Shown here: piece after piece, positions 51,752-61,368 of the stretch
Layout: each line of letters begins with the position of its first letter
Numbering within the stretch: the stretch's first letter is position 1
Assembly: GCF_026626745.1 (NCBI RefSeq)
Contig: NZ_JAPNJW010000001.1
Span: 2,278,001-2,342,000, forward strand
Direction: 5' to 3'
DNA length: 64,000 nucleotides
Source: Nannocystis sp. RBIL2
Lineage (GTDB): Bacteria; Myxococcota_A; Polyangia; Nannocystales; Nannocystaceae
The notes under the pieces: model-generated
The model's database searches: none
The model's input: only the letters and a program-made list of their open reading frames with translations
Told to the model about the DNA's origin: nothing
Made by a program: the position numbers and the translations under genes

Positions 51752-54700
51752 ATGAGCTCGGGACAGTCCCTGGACGAAGTTCGGGCCGACTCGCACCAAT
51801 CGGCGGTCGACTGGGCCGGCTCGCTGGCCGGCGCCCCGCCGCGGCTGGAGCTGCCGGGCGAATGGTGGCAGGCCGGTGAATGCGCGCAGTCGGAGGTCGA
51901 GCTCCCGCTCGACGCCGAGACCGCCGCGGCCCTGCGTGAACTGGCGACGACGCTCGACGCGCCCCCGGCGGCGCTGCTGCTCGCCGGCCTGTGGCTGGTC
52001 CTGGCGCGCCACACCGGTCAGTCCGATCTGGTGGTCCTCGCCCACTGTCGCCGCGGAGGCCCGATGGTGCCCGCGCGCGGCCGCGTCGAGCCGGGGCTCC
52101 GCTTCCGCGAGCTCGTCCGCGCCGCGCAGCAGGCGATCCGCGACGGCGCCGAGCGCCCGGCGAACCCGGCGGCGATCGTCCGCGCCGCGGCGGCCCGCGG
52201 CCTCGAGCTGGAGTTTCAGCTCGCGTTCTGGCTCGACGAGGGCGGCGATCCGCCGCCGCGCGCCGGCGAGGACGAGGCCGGCGGAGCCGCGCTGGTGTTC
52301 GTCGCGAATGTCGGTACCACGTCGCTCTCGCTGCGCGCGTCGGTCGGCGCCGGGGTGGCGATCGCCGCCACCCGGCGCGTGCTCGCTCGCTGGCAGGTGC
52401 TGCTGCGCGCCGCCGCGGACGAGCCCGACGCCCTCGCGGACGCGCTGCCGCTGCTGCCGGCGGACGAGCGCCGTCGCGTCCTTCACGAATGGAACGACAC
52501 CGCGATCGATCTGTCGGGCGAGGTCTGCCTGCAACGATTGATAACGGCCCAGGTCGCGCGTTGCCCCGATCGCGTCGCGGTCGTCGCCGAGGAGGGCAGC
52601 TGGACCTACGCCGAGCTCGACCGCCACGCGAACGCCATCGCCGCGGAGCTGCGTAGTCGCGGCGCGCGTCGCGGCTCGTTGGTAGCAGTCTGCGCCGACC
52701 GCTCGCGCGAGCTGCTCGCCGGCCTCCTGGGCGTGCTCAAGGCCGGTGCTGCCTACGTCCCGCTCGACCCCGATCACCCGCGCGAGCGCCTCGCCTTCAT
52801 GCTCGCCGACTGCGGCGCCCGCCTGATCCTGGCCCAGCGGCGGCACGCCCTGGCCCTGCCGGCTTCGCCGAACGCGATCGTCGTCCTCGACGAAGCGCGG
52901 CGCGACGCCGACCCAGTGCCCGACGACGTCACGCCCGACGATCTGATCTACGTGATGTACACCTCGGGCTCGACCGGCCGGCCCAAGGGGGTCATGAACA
53001 TTCACCGCGGGGTCGTCAATCGCCTGCTCGACATGCAGCGCACCATCCCCCTCGGGCCGGACGACCGATTGCTTCAAAAGACCCCGTGCGGGTTCGACAT
53101 CTCGGTCTACGAGTTCTTCTGGCCGCTGCTGGCCGGCGCGACCGTGGTGATGGCGCGGCCCGGCGGGCACCGTGACCCGGCCTACCTGGTCGAGGCGATC
53201 CGCGCCCACGCCATCACGACGATTCACTTCGTGCCGCCGATGTTGGCCGCGTTCCTCGAGCAGGTCGACCCGCGCGCCTGTCGTTCGCTGCGCCGCGTCC
53301 TGTGCACCGGTGATATCCTCGCGCCCGCGCTCGTGCGCACCTGTCACGCGCGGCTCGACGTCGAAGTCCACAACCTCTACGGCCCGACCGAGGCCGCCAT
53401 CGAGGTCACCGCCCATTGTTGCGAGCGCGGCGTCGACCTCGCCGCGATCCCCATCGGTCGACCGATCGCCAATTGCACGATCTACGTGCTCGACCGCCGC
53501 GGCGAGCCGGTCCCGCCCGGCGCCCCGGGCGAGCTCCACATCGGCGGCGTGCAGGTCAGCCGCGGCTACTGGGGCCGCCCCGGCCTGACCGGCGAACGCT
53601 TCGTGCCCGACCCGTTCGCCGCGGCGCCCGGGCAGCGATTGTATCGCACCGGCGACCTGGCCCGCTGGCGCAGCGACGGCGTGCTCGAGTTCCTCGGCCG
53701 TCTCGATCATCAGGTCAAGATCCGCGGCGTCCGCGTCGAACCCGGCGAGATCGAGGTCGTCCTGCGCGAGCACCCCGCCGTCCGCGACGGCCTGATCGTG
53801 GTCCACGACGACGGCGGCGAGCGGCGCCTGGTCGCTTACGTCGTGTTCGCCGGCGAATCACAGCACACCGGCGCGGCCGCGATCGCCGAGCTGCGCGCGA
53901 GCCTGGTCGCGCGCCTGCCCGCGGCCATGGTCCCCGCCGCGTTCGTGCCGCTGCCGGCGATCCCGGTGCTGTCGAACGGCAAGATCGATCGCAACGCGCT
54001 GCCTCGCCCGAATGCGCATCACTTCGCGGGCCCCACCGAGCGCGTCGCGCCGCGCAACCCGCTCGAGCGCGCGATCGCGGAGATCTGGCACACAGTCCTC
54101 GCCGCCGGCTGCGGCGTGACCGATGATTTCCTGGCCGTCGGCGGGCACTCGCTCCACGCCGCGCAGATCGTCGCCCGCCTCAAGCGAACGCTCGGCAGCG
54201 CCCTCTCTCTGGCCGAGTTCTTCGCTCACCCGACGATCGCCGGCCAGGCCACGCTGCTCGCCGATCGTCGCCCCGCCGACGAGGTGGCCATCACGCCCGC
54301 GGCGAACACGGGCGAGCTGTCCTTCGCCGAGGAGCGGCTGTACTTCCTCCACCAGCTCGCGCCGCAGAGCCCCGCCTATCATTGCCCGCTGGCGTTTCAC
54401 ATCACCGGCGAATGCGACGAGGCGCGCCTCGACGCCGCCCTGCGCGCGCTGATCCACCGCCACGAGGTCCTGCGCACCCGCTACGTCGACCACGCCGGCG
54501 CGCCGCGACGGGTGATCGACGCCGACGAAAATTTCGAGCTCGCCCGCCTCGACCTCGGCCATCTCTCCCCCGCCGATCGCACGGACGCCCTCGATACGGC
54601 CCTCGCCGCCGAGGCCGGCCGCCCCTTCGACCTCGCCGCCGGTCCCCCGCTCCGCGCCGGTCTCGTGCGACTCGCCCCCGACGCGCGGGTCCTGTGGCTG

Positions 54701-57700
54701 GTGCTGCACCACATCGTCACCGACGCCTGGACCGAATCGATGCTCTTGCACGAGCTCGGCCGGCTGTACGACGATTCGGCCGCGAGCGACGCTCCGCCCG
54801 CCCCGACTTACGCCGATTACGCGGCCTGGCAACGCCGCGCGTTATCCGGCGAGCGTCACGCGGCCGCGCTCGCCCGCTGGCGGGCCCGACTCGCCGGGGC
54901 GCCCTCCCTGCTCGCATTGCCCACCGACCGCCCTCGCGGCGACGCCCCGGCCCATCGCGGCGCACGCGTGGCATTCACCGCCTCGCCGGCCGCCCTGGCC
55001 CCGCTGCGCCGCCTGGCGCTGGCCGGCGGCGCGACCCTGTCGCAGGCCATTCTCACCGTATTTGCGGCCGTCCTGCGACGATTTGCCGACCAGGACGATC
55101 TCGTGATCGGCTTGACCGCCGCGGCGCGCGGCCGGGTCGAGCTCGAGGCGGTCGCCGGCTTCTTCGTCAACACTCTGCCGATCCGCCTCGACCTCGCCGA
55201 CGACCCCACGCTGCCCACCTTGCTCGCGCGGGTCCGCGACGCGGTGCTCGCAGCCCACGAGGACGAGCACGTCCCGTTCGAGCAGATCGTCCGGGCCCTG
55301 CGCTCGCCGGGCGACGTCGGCGGCTCGCCGCTGGTGCAGGTCGCCTTCGCGCCCCAGCCGCCCGGCGACGGCGGCCTGCACCTGCGCGGCTGCACCGTGC
55401 GGCCGCTCGACGTGCACGCCGGCGGCGCGATCTTCGACCTCACCCTGCTCACCCGCGAAACCGCCGAGGGCGGCCTCGAGGCTTTCTTCGAATATGCCAC
55501 CGATCTGTTCGACCGCTGGCGCATCGAGCAGCTCGCGCGGGCCCTCGAGGCCGCGCTCGCCGGCGTCGACGCCCCGGCTTCGTCCGCCGCCGAGCTGCCG
55601 CTGATGTCCCCCGCCGCCGAATCGCAGCAGCTCCTGCGCGCCTGCGGTCCGCGTGCGCCAGTCGTACATTCGAGTGGAGTCCATGCATTCGTCGAGGCGC
55701 AGGTCGATCGCACCCCCGACGCAGTCGCCCTCGTCAGCCATGACGAGATCGTAACCTATACACAATTGGAGCGCCGCGCCAATCGCCTCGCCCATCACTT
55801 GCGCGCGCTCGGGGTCGGCCGCGGCAGCCTCGTCGGCGTGGTCGCCACGCGCACCAGCGCCACCTTCGTCGCGGTCCTGGCGATCCTCAAGGCCGGGGGC
55901 GCCTACGTCCCGCTCGATCCGTCCTATCCCTCGCAGCGGCTCGCCTTCATCGTCGAGGACGCAGCGCTGCGCTGGATCGTCGCCGAGCCCGACGCCGCCG
56001 CCAGCTTGCCTCCGCACGCAGCGAAGCTCGTCGCGCCCGACGCAGCGCACGCCGCCGACGAGCGGCCGATCGCCGACGTCGGCGCGGACGACCTCGCCTA
56101 CGTCCTCTACACCTCGGGCTCGACCGGGCAGCCGAAGGGCGTGGCCATGACGCACGGCCCGCTCGCCAACCTCACCGGCTGGCACCTGCGCCACGCGCGG
56201 CTCGGGCGACCGGCGCGGACCCTGCAGTTCGCCTCGCTCAACTTCGACGTCTCGGCGCAGGAGTTCCTCTCGACCTGGGCCACCGGCGGCGCCCTGGTGC
56301 TCGTGTCCGAGGACACGCGCCGCGACGCGCGGGCCCTGCTGGCCCTGCTCGAGCGCCACGCTGTCGAGCGGCTGTTCCTCCCGTTCGTGTTCCTGCAGCA
56401 CCTCGCCGAGGCTGCGAGCTCGGAGCGTCCGCCGGCCACGTTGCTCGACGTCGTCACCGCCGGCGAGCAGCTGAAGATCTCCCCGGCCATCCGCGACCTC
56501 TTCGCGCGCCTGCCGCATTGCAGCCTGCACAATCACTACGGCCCGACCGAGGCGCACGTCGTCACTGCCCACATTCTCACCGGTCCAGCCGCGGCGTGGC
56601 CGCTCCTGCCGCCGATCGGTGCCCCCCTCGACAATACGCGGATCTACCTGCTCGACGCCGACCACCGCCCCGTCCCGCCGGGCGTGACCGCCGAGCTGTA
56701 CATCGCCGGCGCCGCGCTCGCCCGCGGCTACCTCGGTGGGTCCGCGCGGACCGCCGAGCGGTTCGTCCCCGATCCGTTCGTCGCCGGCGAGCGGATGTAC
56801 CGCACCGGCGATCGGGCCCGCAGCGATCCCGACGGCAACCTCGAATACGTCGGGCGCGGCGATTCGCAGGTCAAGCTGCGCGGGATACGAATCGAGCTCG
56901 GCGAGATCGAGGCAGTCCTGGCCCAGCACCCTGCAGTCGCCGCCGCAGCCGCAGTCGTGCGCGAAGATGTCCACGGGGACAGGCGCCTCGTCGCCTACGT
57001 CCTCGCCCGCGCTCCGCTCGACCTCGCCGCGCTGCGCGACCACCTGCGCGCGCACCTGCCCGAGCCGATGCTGCCCGCCGAATTCGTCGAGCTGCCGCAA
57101 TGGCCGCTGCTCCCGAGCGGCAAGCTCGATCGCCGCGCCCTGCCGCTCCCGCGGGAACGCGCCCCGGCGTCACGACCCGCCCCATCCTCCGGCACCGGGC
57201 TCGAACTACAGATCGCCGCGATCTGGCGCGACGTGTTGCAGCTCGATCAGGTCGGCCTCGACGAGCGCTTCTTCGACCTCGGCGGTCATTCGTTGCTGCT
57301 CGCGCGCGTGCGGGCCGAGCTCGAGCGCGCGACCGGGCGCGCGATCGCCATCGTCGAGCTGTTCCGCCACCCGACCATCCGCAGCCTCGCCGCCCACCTC
57401 GGCGGCGCCTCCTCTCAGCCAACCATTCATAAATCCCCCGCGCCGCGAGCGAACGCCGACACCCGCGCGATCGCCATCGTCGGCATGGCCGGGCGCTTCC
57501 CCGGGGCCGCCAGCGTCGACGCCCTGTGGGAAGCCTTGGTGGCAGGCCGCGAGCTGATCTCGTTCTTCACCCGCGAACAGCTCGAAGCTGCCGGCGTCGA
57601 TCCGGCGCTGGTGCAGGCCCCGCGGTTCGTCCCCGCGATCGGCGTCATGCCCGACGCGATGTGCTTCGACGCCGCCTTCTTCGGCTACAGCCCGCGCGAG

Positions 57701-60700
57701 GCGAGGCTCCTCGATCCGCAGCAGCGAGTGTTGCTCGAGGTCGCCTGGGCCGCGCTCGAGCACGCCGGCTACGCCCCGCGCGGGGTCGACGGCGCTGTCG
57801 GCGTATTCGCCGGCTCCGAGGTCCCGCGCTACTGGCTCGAGCGCCTCGGCACCCCCGGCGGCCCGCTCAGCATCGAGGAGTACGAGGTCGGCTTCGGCAA
57901 CATGAACGACACCCTGGCCACGCGGGTGTCCTACGAGCTCGGCCTGCGCGGCCCCGCCTTCACCGTGCAGACCGCCTGCTCGACCTCATTGGTGGCAGTC
58001 CACGTCGCCTGTCAAAACCTCGTCACCGGCGAATGCGACGTCGCGCTCGCCGGCGGCGCAGTCGTCATGCCCCCCGATCGCCTCGGCCACGTCTCCGAGG
58101 GCGGCTCGGTGGTCGCCCCCGACGGCCATTGCCGGCCGTTCGACGCCGACGCCCAGGGCATCGTCGGCGGCAACGGCGTCGGCCTCGTCGTGCTCAAGCG
58201 GCTCGCCGACGCGGTGGCCGACGGCGACACGATCCACGCGGTGATTCACGCCACCGCGATCAACAACGACGGCGCGCGCAAGGTCGGCTTCACCGCCCCG
58301 AGCGTCCCCGGCCAGTGCGAGGTGATCGAGCGCGCGCTCGCGGTCGCCGGCCTCGAGCCGGCCCAGATCGGCCTCGTCGAGGCGCACGGCACCGCCACCC
58401 GCCTCGGCGATCCGATCGAGGTCGCCGCGCTCACCCAGGCCTATCGCCGCCGCACCGCCGCGCGGGCCTGGTGCGCGCTCGGCTCGATCAAGGGCAACAT
58501 CGGCCACCTCGGCGCCGCCGCCGGCGTCACCGGCCTGATCAAGGCCGCCCTGGCGCTCGCCCGCGAGGCCATCCCGCCGACCCTGCACTTCCGCGCCGCC
58601 AACCCCGAGCTCGCGCTCGACACCAGCCCGTTCTTCGTCAATGCCGATACATTGAACTGGCCCAGGAGACATGTCCCGCGATTCGCCGCGGTCAGCTCGT
58701 TCGGGGTCGGCGGCACCAACGCGCACGCGATCCTCGGCGAGGCTCCCCCCTCACCGGCGACCGATCCGTCGCGGCCGGTGCAGCTGCTCGTGCTGTCGGC
58801 GCAATCGCCCGGCGCTCTGACGACCGGCGCCGCTCGCCTCGCCGACGCCCTCTCCCGCCCCGACGCCCCCGCGCTGCCGGAAGTCGCCCACACCCTCGCC
58901 CGCGGCCGCACGCCTCTGCGGCGCCGCCTGGCAGTGATCGCCCGCGACGCCGACTCGGCAGTGCGCGCCTTGCAGGGGGTAGATCGGGTCCGCCTGGTCG
59001 AGGGCGTCGCCGGCGAGAGGCCGCCGCGGATCGCGTTCCTGTTCCCCGGCGGCGGCACCCAGTCGCTCGGCATGGGCCGCGAGCTTTATTTTGGCGACCC
59101 GGCCTATCGCGCCGAGTTCGACGCCGCCGCCGACCGCTTCGCAGCCCTCCTCGACGTCGACGTCCGCCACCTGCTCTACGCCGCCGACCCCGACGCGGCA
59201 GCCCGCGAATTGCTGCGACCCACGCGCTTTCTGCCGGCGATCTTCTGCTGCGAATACGCGCTGGCCCGGCGAATGATGGCACTCGGCGTGGTACCGGCGG
59301 CGTTGACCGGCCACAGCCTCGGCGAATACACGGCCGCCGCGATCGCCGGCATCCTCTCGCTCGCCGACGCCGCCCGCCTTTTGGCCACCCGCGCGCGCCT
59401 TCACGAATCGCTGGACGTCGAGGCCGGCCTGTTGGTCGTCGCCCTGTCCGAGGCCGCGCTCGTGCAGCGCCTCCCGCCCGGCCTCGACCTCGCCGTCGTC
59501 AACGCGGCCGACAGCTGCGTCGTGGCCGGGCCGCTCACCGCGATCGACACCTTCGAGGCAGCGCTCGCCCGCGACGGCGTCGAGTCGCGCCGCTTGCCGG
59601 TCGCCGGCGCCTCGCACTGCGCGCTCGTCGAGCCGCTGATTGAACCGCTCGTCGCCTGCGCGCGCCAGCTCTCGCTCGCTGCGCCGACGATCCCGATCGT
59701 CTCCAACGTGACCGGCGACTGGCTCGGCGACGACGACGCCCGCGACCCGCAGCACTGGGGCCGACACCTGCGCGGCACGGTGCGCTTCGCCGCCGGCGTC
59801 GGCCGCCTGCTCGCCGATCCCGAGCTCCTGCTCGTCGAGGTCGGCCCCGGTCGCACCCTCGCCGGCCTGGCCCGCCGCCACCCCGACGCCGGCGCCCGCC
59901 CGATCCTCGCCACCATGGCCGCGCGCGGCGGCAACCTCACCGACCTCGAAGCCTTCACCCACGCGCTCGGCCAATTGTGGTGCCGCGGTGTCGACATTCG
60001 CTGGGACGTCCTGTTCGCCGGCGAACGCCGCCGCCGCGTGCCACTGCCGACCTACGCGTTCGAGCGCGTCCACCACGAGCAGCCGGCGCAGCGCGGCCGC
60101 CCCGCGCGCGCAGTGCCGGTGATTCCCGACGCGCCGCTCACGACGATCACCGCGGACGCGACGGCTCCGACCGATCTTGTCGAGCGCACCCTCGCAGGCG
60201 TGTTCGCCGACGTGCTCGGCGTCCCGCCGCCGGGCCCGGCCGACAACTTCTTCGACCTGGGCGGCTCCTCGTTCCTGGCCCTGCGCGTGCGGGTCCGCAT
60301 CGAAGAGCTGCTCGGGGTCAAGCTGCCGGTGCACGCATTCGTCGAGCACCCCACGATCGGCGGGCTCGCAGCATTAATCCGCACCCGCCTCCCCGAATCC
60401 CCCGTCGCGCCGACACCCGCGCGCGAGCGGCTCACGGTCACGTTGCGGCCGGGCCCGGGCCGGCGCCTGTTCCTGCTCCAGCCGATCGGCGGCACCGTCT
60501 TCACCTACCTGCCGCTGGCGCGGAGGCTCGATCCGTCGCTGCACGTCATCGGCGTGCGCGCCTCGGGCATGGAGCCGGGCGAGCCCGTGTTCGCGCGCAT
60601 GGACGAGCTCGTCGCGCATCAACTCGCCGAGGTCCGGGCCGCACAGCCGCACGGGCCCTATTTGCTCGGCGGTCACTCGGCGGGCGGCGTCATCGCCTTC

Positions 60701-61168
60701 GAGCTCGCGCGGCGGCTGCTCGCCGAGGGCGAACGCGTCGACCGGGTCGCCATGCTCGACACCGCCTCGCTCGCGCTGTCGCGGCGGCTGGTCCTGCTCG
60801 ACGACGACGACGTGTTCCAGATCGCCGAGCGCATGCGCAACGAATCGTCGCTCGCCTACGAACAATTCGCGGCGACCCTGCGCGACGACCCGGCCTTCCG
60901 CGGCCTCGTGCGCGCCACCTGGAGCGCCCTCGCCACCTGCGATGCGGCCCCGCTCGCCGCCGACGTCCTTTACGTCAAGGCCCGCGTGCAGCCCGACCCC
61001 GACGAACGCCACGCCGACCGGGCGTGGATGGAGCTGGTCGACGGCGCGTATACCCGCGCCAGCGTCGACGCCGATCATTTCTCGATGATGGACGAGCCCG
61101 CCGTCGCCGAGGTCGCGTCGGTGATGAACGCCGCCCTCGCTGATGACCGCCGGCCATCCTCGAAGTAG
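51752..61168 (+). CDS. Hybrid NRPS-PKS: (C)-A-T-C-A-T-KS-AT-ACP-TE
   Basis: A 3138-residue synthase; start 51752 with AAGGAG 7 nt upstream. N-terminal residues 1-240 match only the C-terminal lobe of a condensation domain and lack HHxxxDG. A1: about 246-757 (YTSGSTGRPKG; specificity residues by eye D,I,Y,H,L,T,L,I,E, closest in type to serine codes such as EntF, uncertain). T1: GGHSL, Ser about 797. C: about 854-1290, motif HHIVTDA near 986 (usual Gly is Ala). A2: about 1309-1806, residues D,V,Q,F,V,A,H,V,V, a proline-type code. T2: Ser about 1846. KS: about 1905-2328, Cys2076 (TACSTS), EAHGTAT, KGNIGHL. AT: about 2426-2735, GHSLGEY Ser about 2522, motif GASH. ACP: GGSSF, Ser about 2839. TE: about 2897-3127, GGHSAGG Ser about 2976, Asp in MLDTAS, His in DADHFS. 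No KR, DH, ER, E or MT domain is present. Likely product: aminoacyl-Pro plus one C2 (or C3) unit. Confidence 0.93.
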   Translation: MSSGQSLDEVRADSHQSAVDWAGSLAGAPPRLELPGEWWQAGECAQSEVELPLDAETAAALRELATTLDAPPAALLLAGLWLVLARHTGQSDLVVLAHCRRGGPMVPARGRVEPGLRFRELVRAAQQAIRDGAERPANPAAIVRAAAARGLELEFQLAFWLDEGGDPPPRAGEDEAGGAALVFVANVGTTSLSLRASVGAGVAIAATRRVLARWQVLLRAAADEPDALADALPLLPADERRRVLHEWNDTAIDLSGEVCLQRLITAQVARCPDRVAVVAEEGSWTYAELDRHANAIAAELRSRGARRGSLVAVCADRSRELLAGLLGVLKAGAAYVPLDPDHPRERLAFMLADCGARLILAQRRHALALPASPNAIVVLDEARRDADPVPDDVTPDDLIYVMYTSGSTGRPKGVMNIHRGVVNRLLDMQRTIPLGPDDRLLQKTPCGFDISVYEFFWPLLAGATVVMARPGGHRDPAYLVEAIRAHAITTIHFVPPMLAAFLEQVDPRACRSLRRVLCTGDILAPALVRTCHARLDVEVHNLYGPTEAAIEVTAHCCERGVDLAAIPIGRPIANCTIYVLDRRGEPVPPGAPGELHIGGVQVSRGYWGRPGLTGERFVPDPFAAAPGQRLYRTGDLARWRSDGVLEFLGRLDHQVKIRGVRVEPGEIEVVLREHPAVRDGLIVVHDDGGERRLVAYVVFAGESQHTGAAAIAELRASLVARLPAAMVPAAFVPLPAIPVLSNGKIDRNALPRPNAHHFAGPTERVAPRNPLERAIAEIWHTVLAAGCGVTDDFLAVGGHSLHAAQIVARLKRTLGSALSLAEFFAHPTIAGQATLLADRRPADEVAITPAANTGELSFAEERLYFLHQLAPQSPAYHCPLAFHITGECDEARLDAALRALIHRHEVLRTRYVDHAGAPRRVIDADENFELARLDLGHLSPADRTDALDTALAAEAGRPFDLAAGPPLRAGLVRLAPDARVLWLVLHHIVTDAWTESMLLHELGRLYDDSAASDAPPAPTYADYAAWQRRALSGERHAAALARWRARLAGAPSLLALPTDRPRGDAPAHRGARVAFTASPAALAPLRRLALAGGATLSQAILTVFAAVLRRFADQDDLVIGLTAAARGRVELEAVAGFFVNTLPIRLDLADDPTLPTLLARVRDAVLAAHEDEHVPFEQIVRALRSPGDVGGSPLVQVAFAPQPPGDGGLHLRGCTVRPLDVHAGGAIFDLTLLTRETAEGGLEAFFEYATDLFDRWRIEQLARALEAALAGVDAPASSAAELPLMSPAAESQQLLRACGPRAPVVHSSGVHAFVEAQVDRTPDAVALVSHDEIVTYTQLERRANRLAHHLRALGVGRGSLVGVVATRTSATFVAVLAILKAGGAYVPLDPSYPSQRLAFIVEDAALRWIVAEPDAAASLPPHAAKLVAPDAAHAADERPIADVGADDLAYVLYTSGSTGQPKGVAMTHGPLANLTGWHLRHARLGRPARTLQFASLNFDVSAQEFLSTWATGGALVLVSEDTRRDARALLALLERHAVERLFLPFVFLQHLAEAASSERPPATLLDVVTAGEQLKISPAIRDLFARLPHCSLHNHYGPTEAHVVTAHILTGPAAAWPLLPPIGAPLDNTRIYLLDADHRPVPPGVTAELYIAGAALARGYLGGSARTAERFVPDPFVAGERMYRTGDRARSDPDGNLEYVGRGDSQVKLRGIRIELGEIEAVLAQHPAVAAAAAVVREDVHGDRRLVAYVLARAPLDLAALRDHLRAHLPEPMLPAEFVELPQWPLLPSGKLDRRALPLPRERAPASRPAPSSGTGLELQIAAIWRDVLQLDQVGLDERFFDLGGHSLLLARVRAELERATGRAIAIVELFRHPTIRSLAAHLGGASSQPTIHKSPAPRANADTRAIAIVGMAGRFPGAASVDALWEALVAGRELISFFTREQLEAAGVDPALVQAPRFVPAIGVMPDAMCFDAAFFGYSPREARLLDPQQRVLLEVAWAALEHAGYAPRGVDGAVGVFAGSEVPRYWLERLGTPGGPLSIEEYEVGFGNMNDTLATRVSYELGLRGPAFTVQTACSTSLVAVHVACQNLVTGECDVALAGGAVVMPPDRLGHVSEGGSVVAPDGHCRPFDADAQGIVGGNGVGLVVLKRLADAVADGDTIHAVIHATAINNDGARKVGFTAPSVPGQCEVIERALAVAGLEPAQIGLVEAHGTATRLGDPIEVAALTQAYRRRTAARAWCALGSIKGNIGHLGAAAGVTGLIKAALALAREAIPPTLHFRAANPELALDTSPFFVNADTLNWPRRHVPRFAAVSSFGVGGTNAHAILGEAPPSPATDPSRPVQLLVLSAQSPGALTTGAARLADALSRPDAPALPEVAHTLARGRTPLRRRLAVIARDADSAVRALQGVDRVRLVEGVAGERPPRIAFLFPGGGTQSLGMGRELYFGDPAYRAEFDAAADRFAALLDVDVRHLLYAADPDAAARELLRPTRFLPAIFCCEYALARRMMALGVVPAALTGHSLGEYTAAAIAGILSLADAARLLATRARLHESLDVEAGLLVVALSEAALVQRLPPGLDLAVVNAADSCVVAGPLTAIDTFEAALARDGVESRRLPVAGASHCALVEPLIEPLVACARQLSLAAPTIPIVSNVTGDWLGDDDARDPQHWGRHLRGTVRFAAGVGRLLADPELLLVEVGPGRTLAGLARRHPDAGARPILATMAARGGNLTDLEAFTHALGQLWCRGVDIRWDVLFAGERRRRVPLPTYAFERVHHEQPAQRGRPARAVPVIPDAPLTTITADATAPTDLVERTLAGVFADVLGVPPPGPADNFFDLGGSSFLALRVRVRIEELLGVKLPVHAFVEHPTIGGLAALIRTRLPESPVAPTPARERLTVTLRPGPGRRLFLLQPIGGTVFTYLPLARRLDPSLHVIGVRASGMEPGEPVFARMDELVAHQLAEVRAAQPHGPYLLGGHSAGGVIAFELARRLLAEGERVDRVAMLDTASLALSRRLVLLDDDDVFQIAERMRNESSLAYEQFAATLRDDPAFRGLVRATWSALATCDAAPLAADVLYVKARVQPDPDERHADRAWMELVDGAYTRASVDADHFSMMDEPAVAEVASVMNAALADDRRPSSK
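56968..56981. repeat. TGTC-N6-GACA palindrome inside the NRPS-PKS gene
   Basis: TGTCCACGGGGACA with 5-bp arms, within the second A domain (encoding DVHGD). Confidence 0.75.
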
Positions 61169-61297
61169 CGCGTCGTCCCGGGGACCATCGCAGGGCCCTT
61201 GCCGCCCCGCCGTCCGCGAACCCCCGATCGCGCGCGCCGGCCCCCACGTGAACGAGGGCTTGCGACCCGCAATCACGGCAATCATGGACCAACCAGC

Positions 61298-61309
61298 GAA
61301 ACATGTTTC
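61298..61309. repeat. GAAACATGTTTC palindrome between NRPS-PKS and hydrolase genes
   Basis: A perfect 12-bp palindrome in the 200-bp gap. It resembles the ACATGT-centred members of the dispersed family near 12987. Confidence 0.5.
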
Positions 61310-61368
61310 TCCGCGTCACGCGGCCCCGCTCTTGTGATCGCGCGCGCTCTGGCCTATAGCCGCAGACG

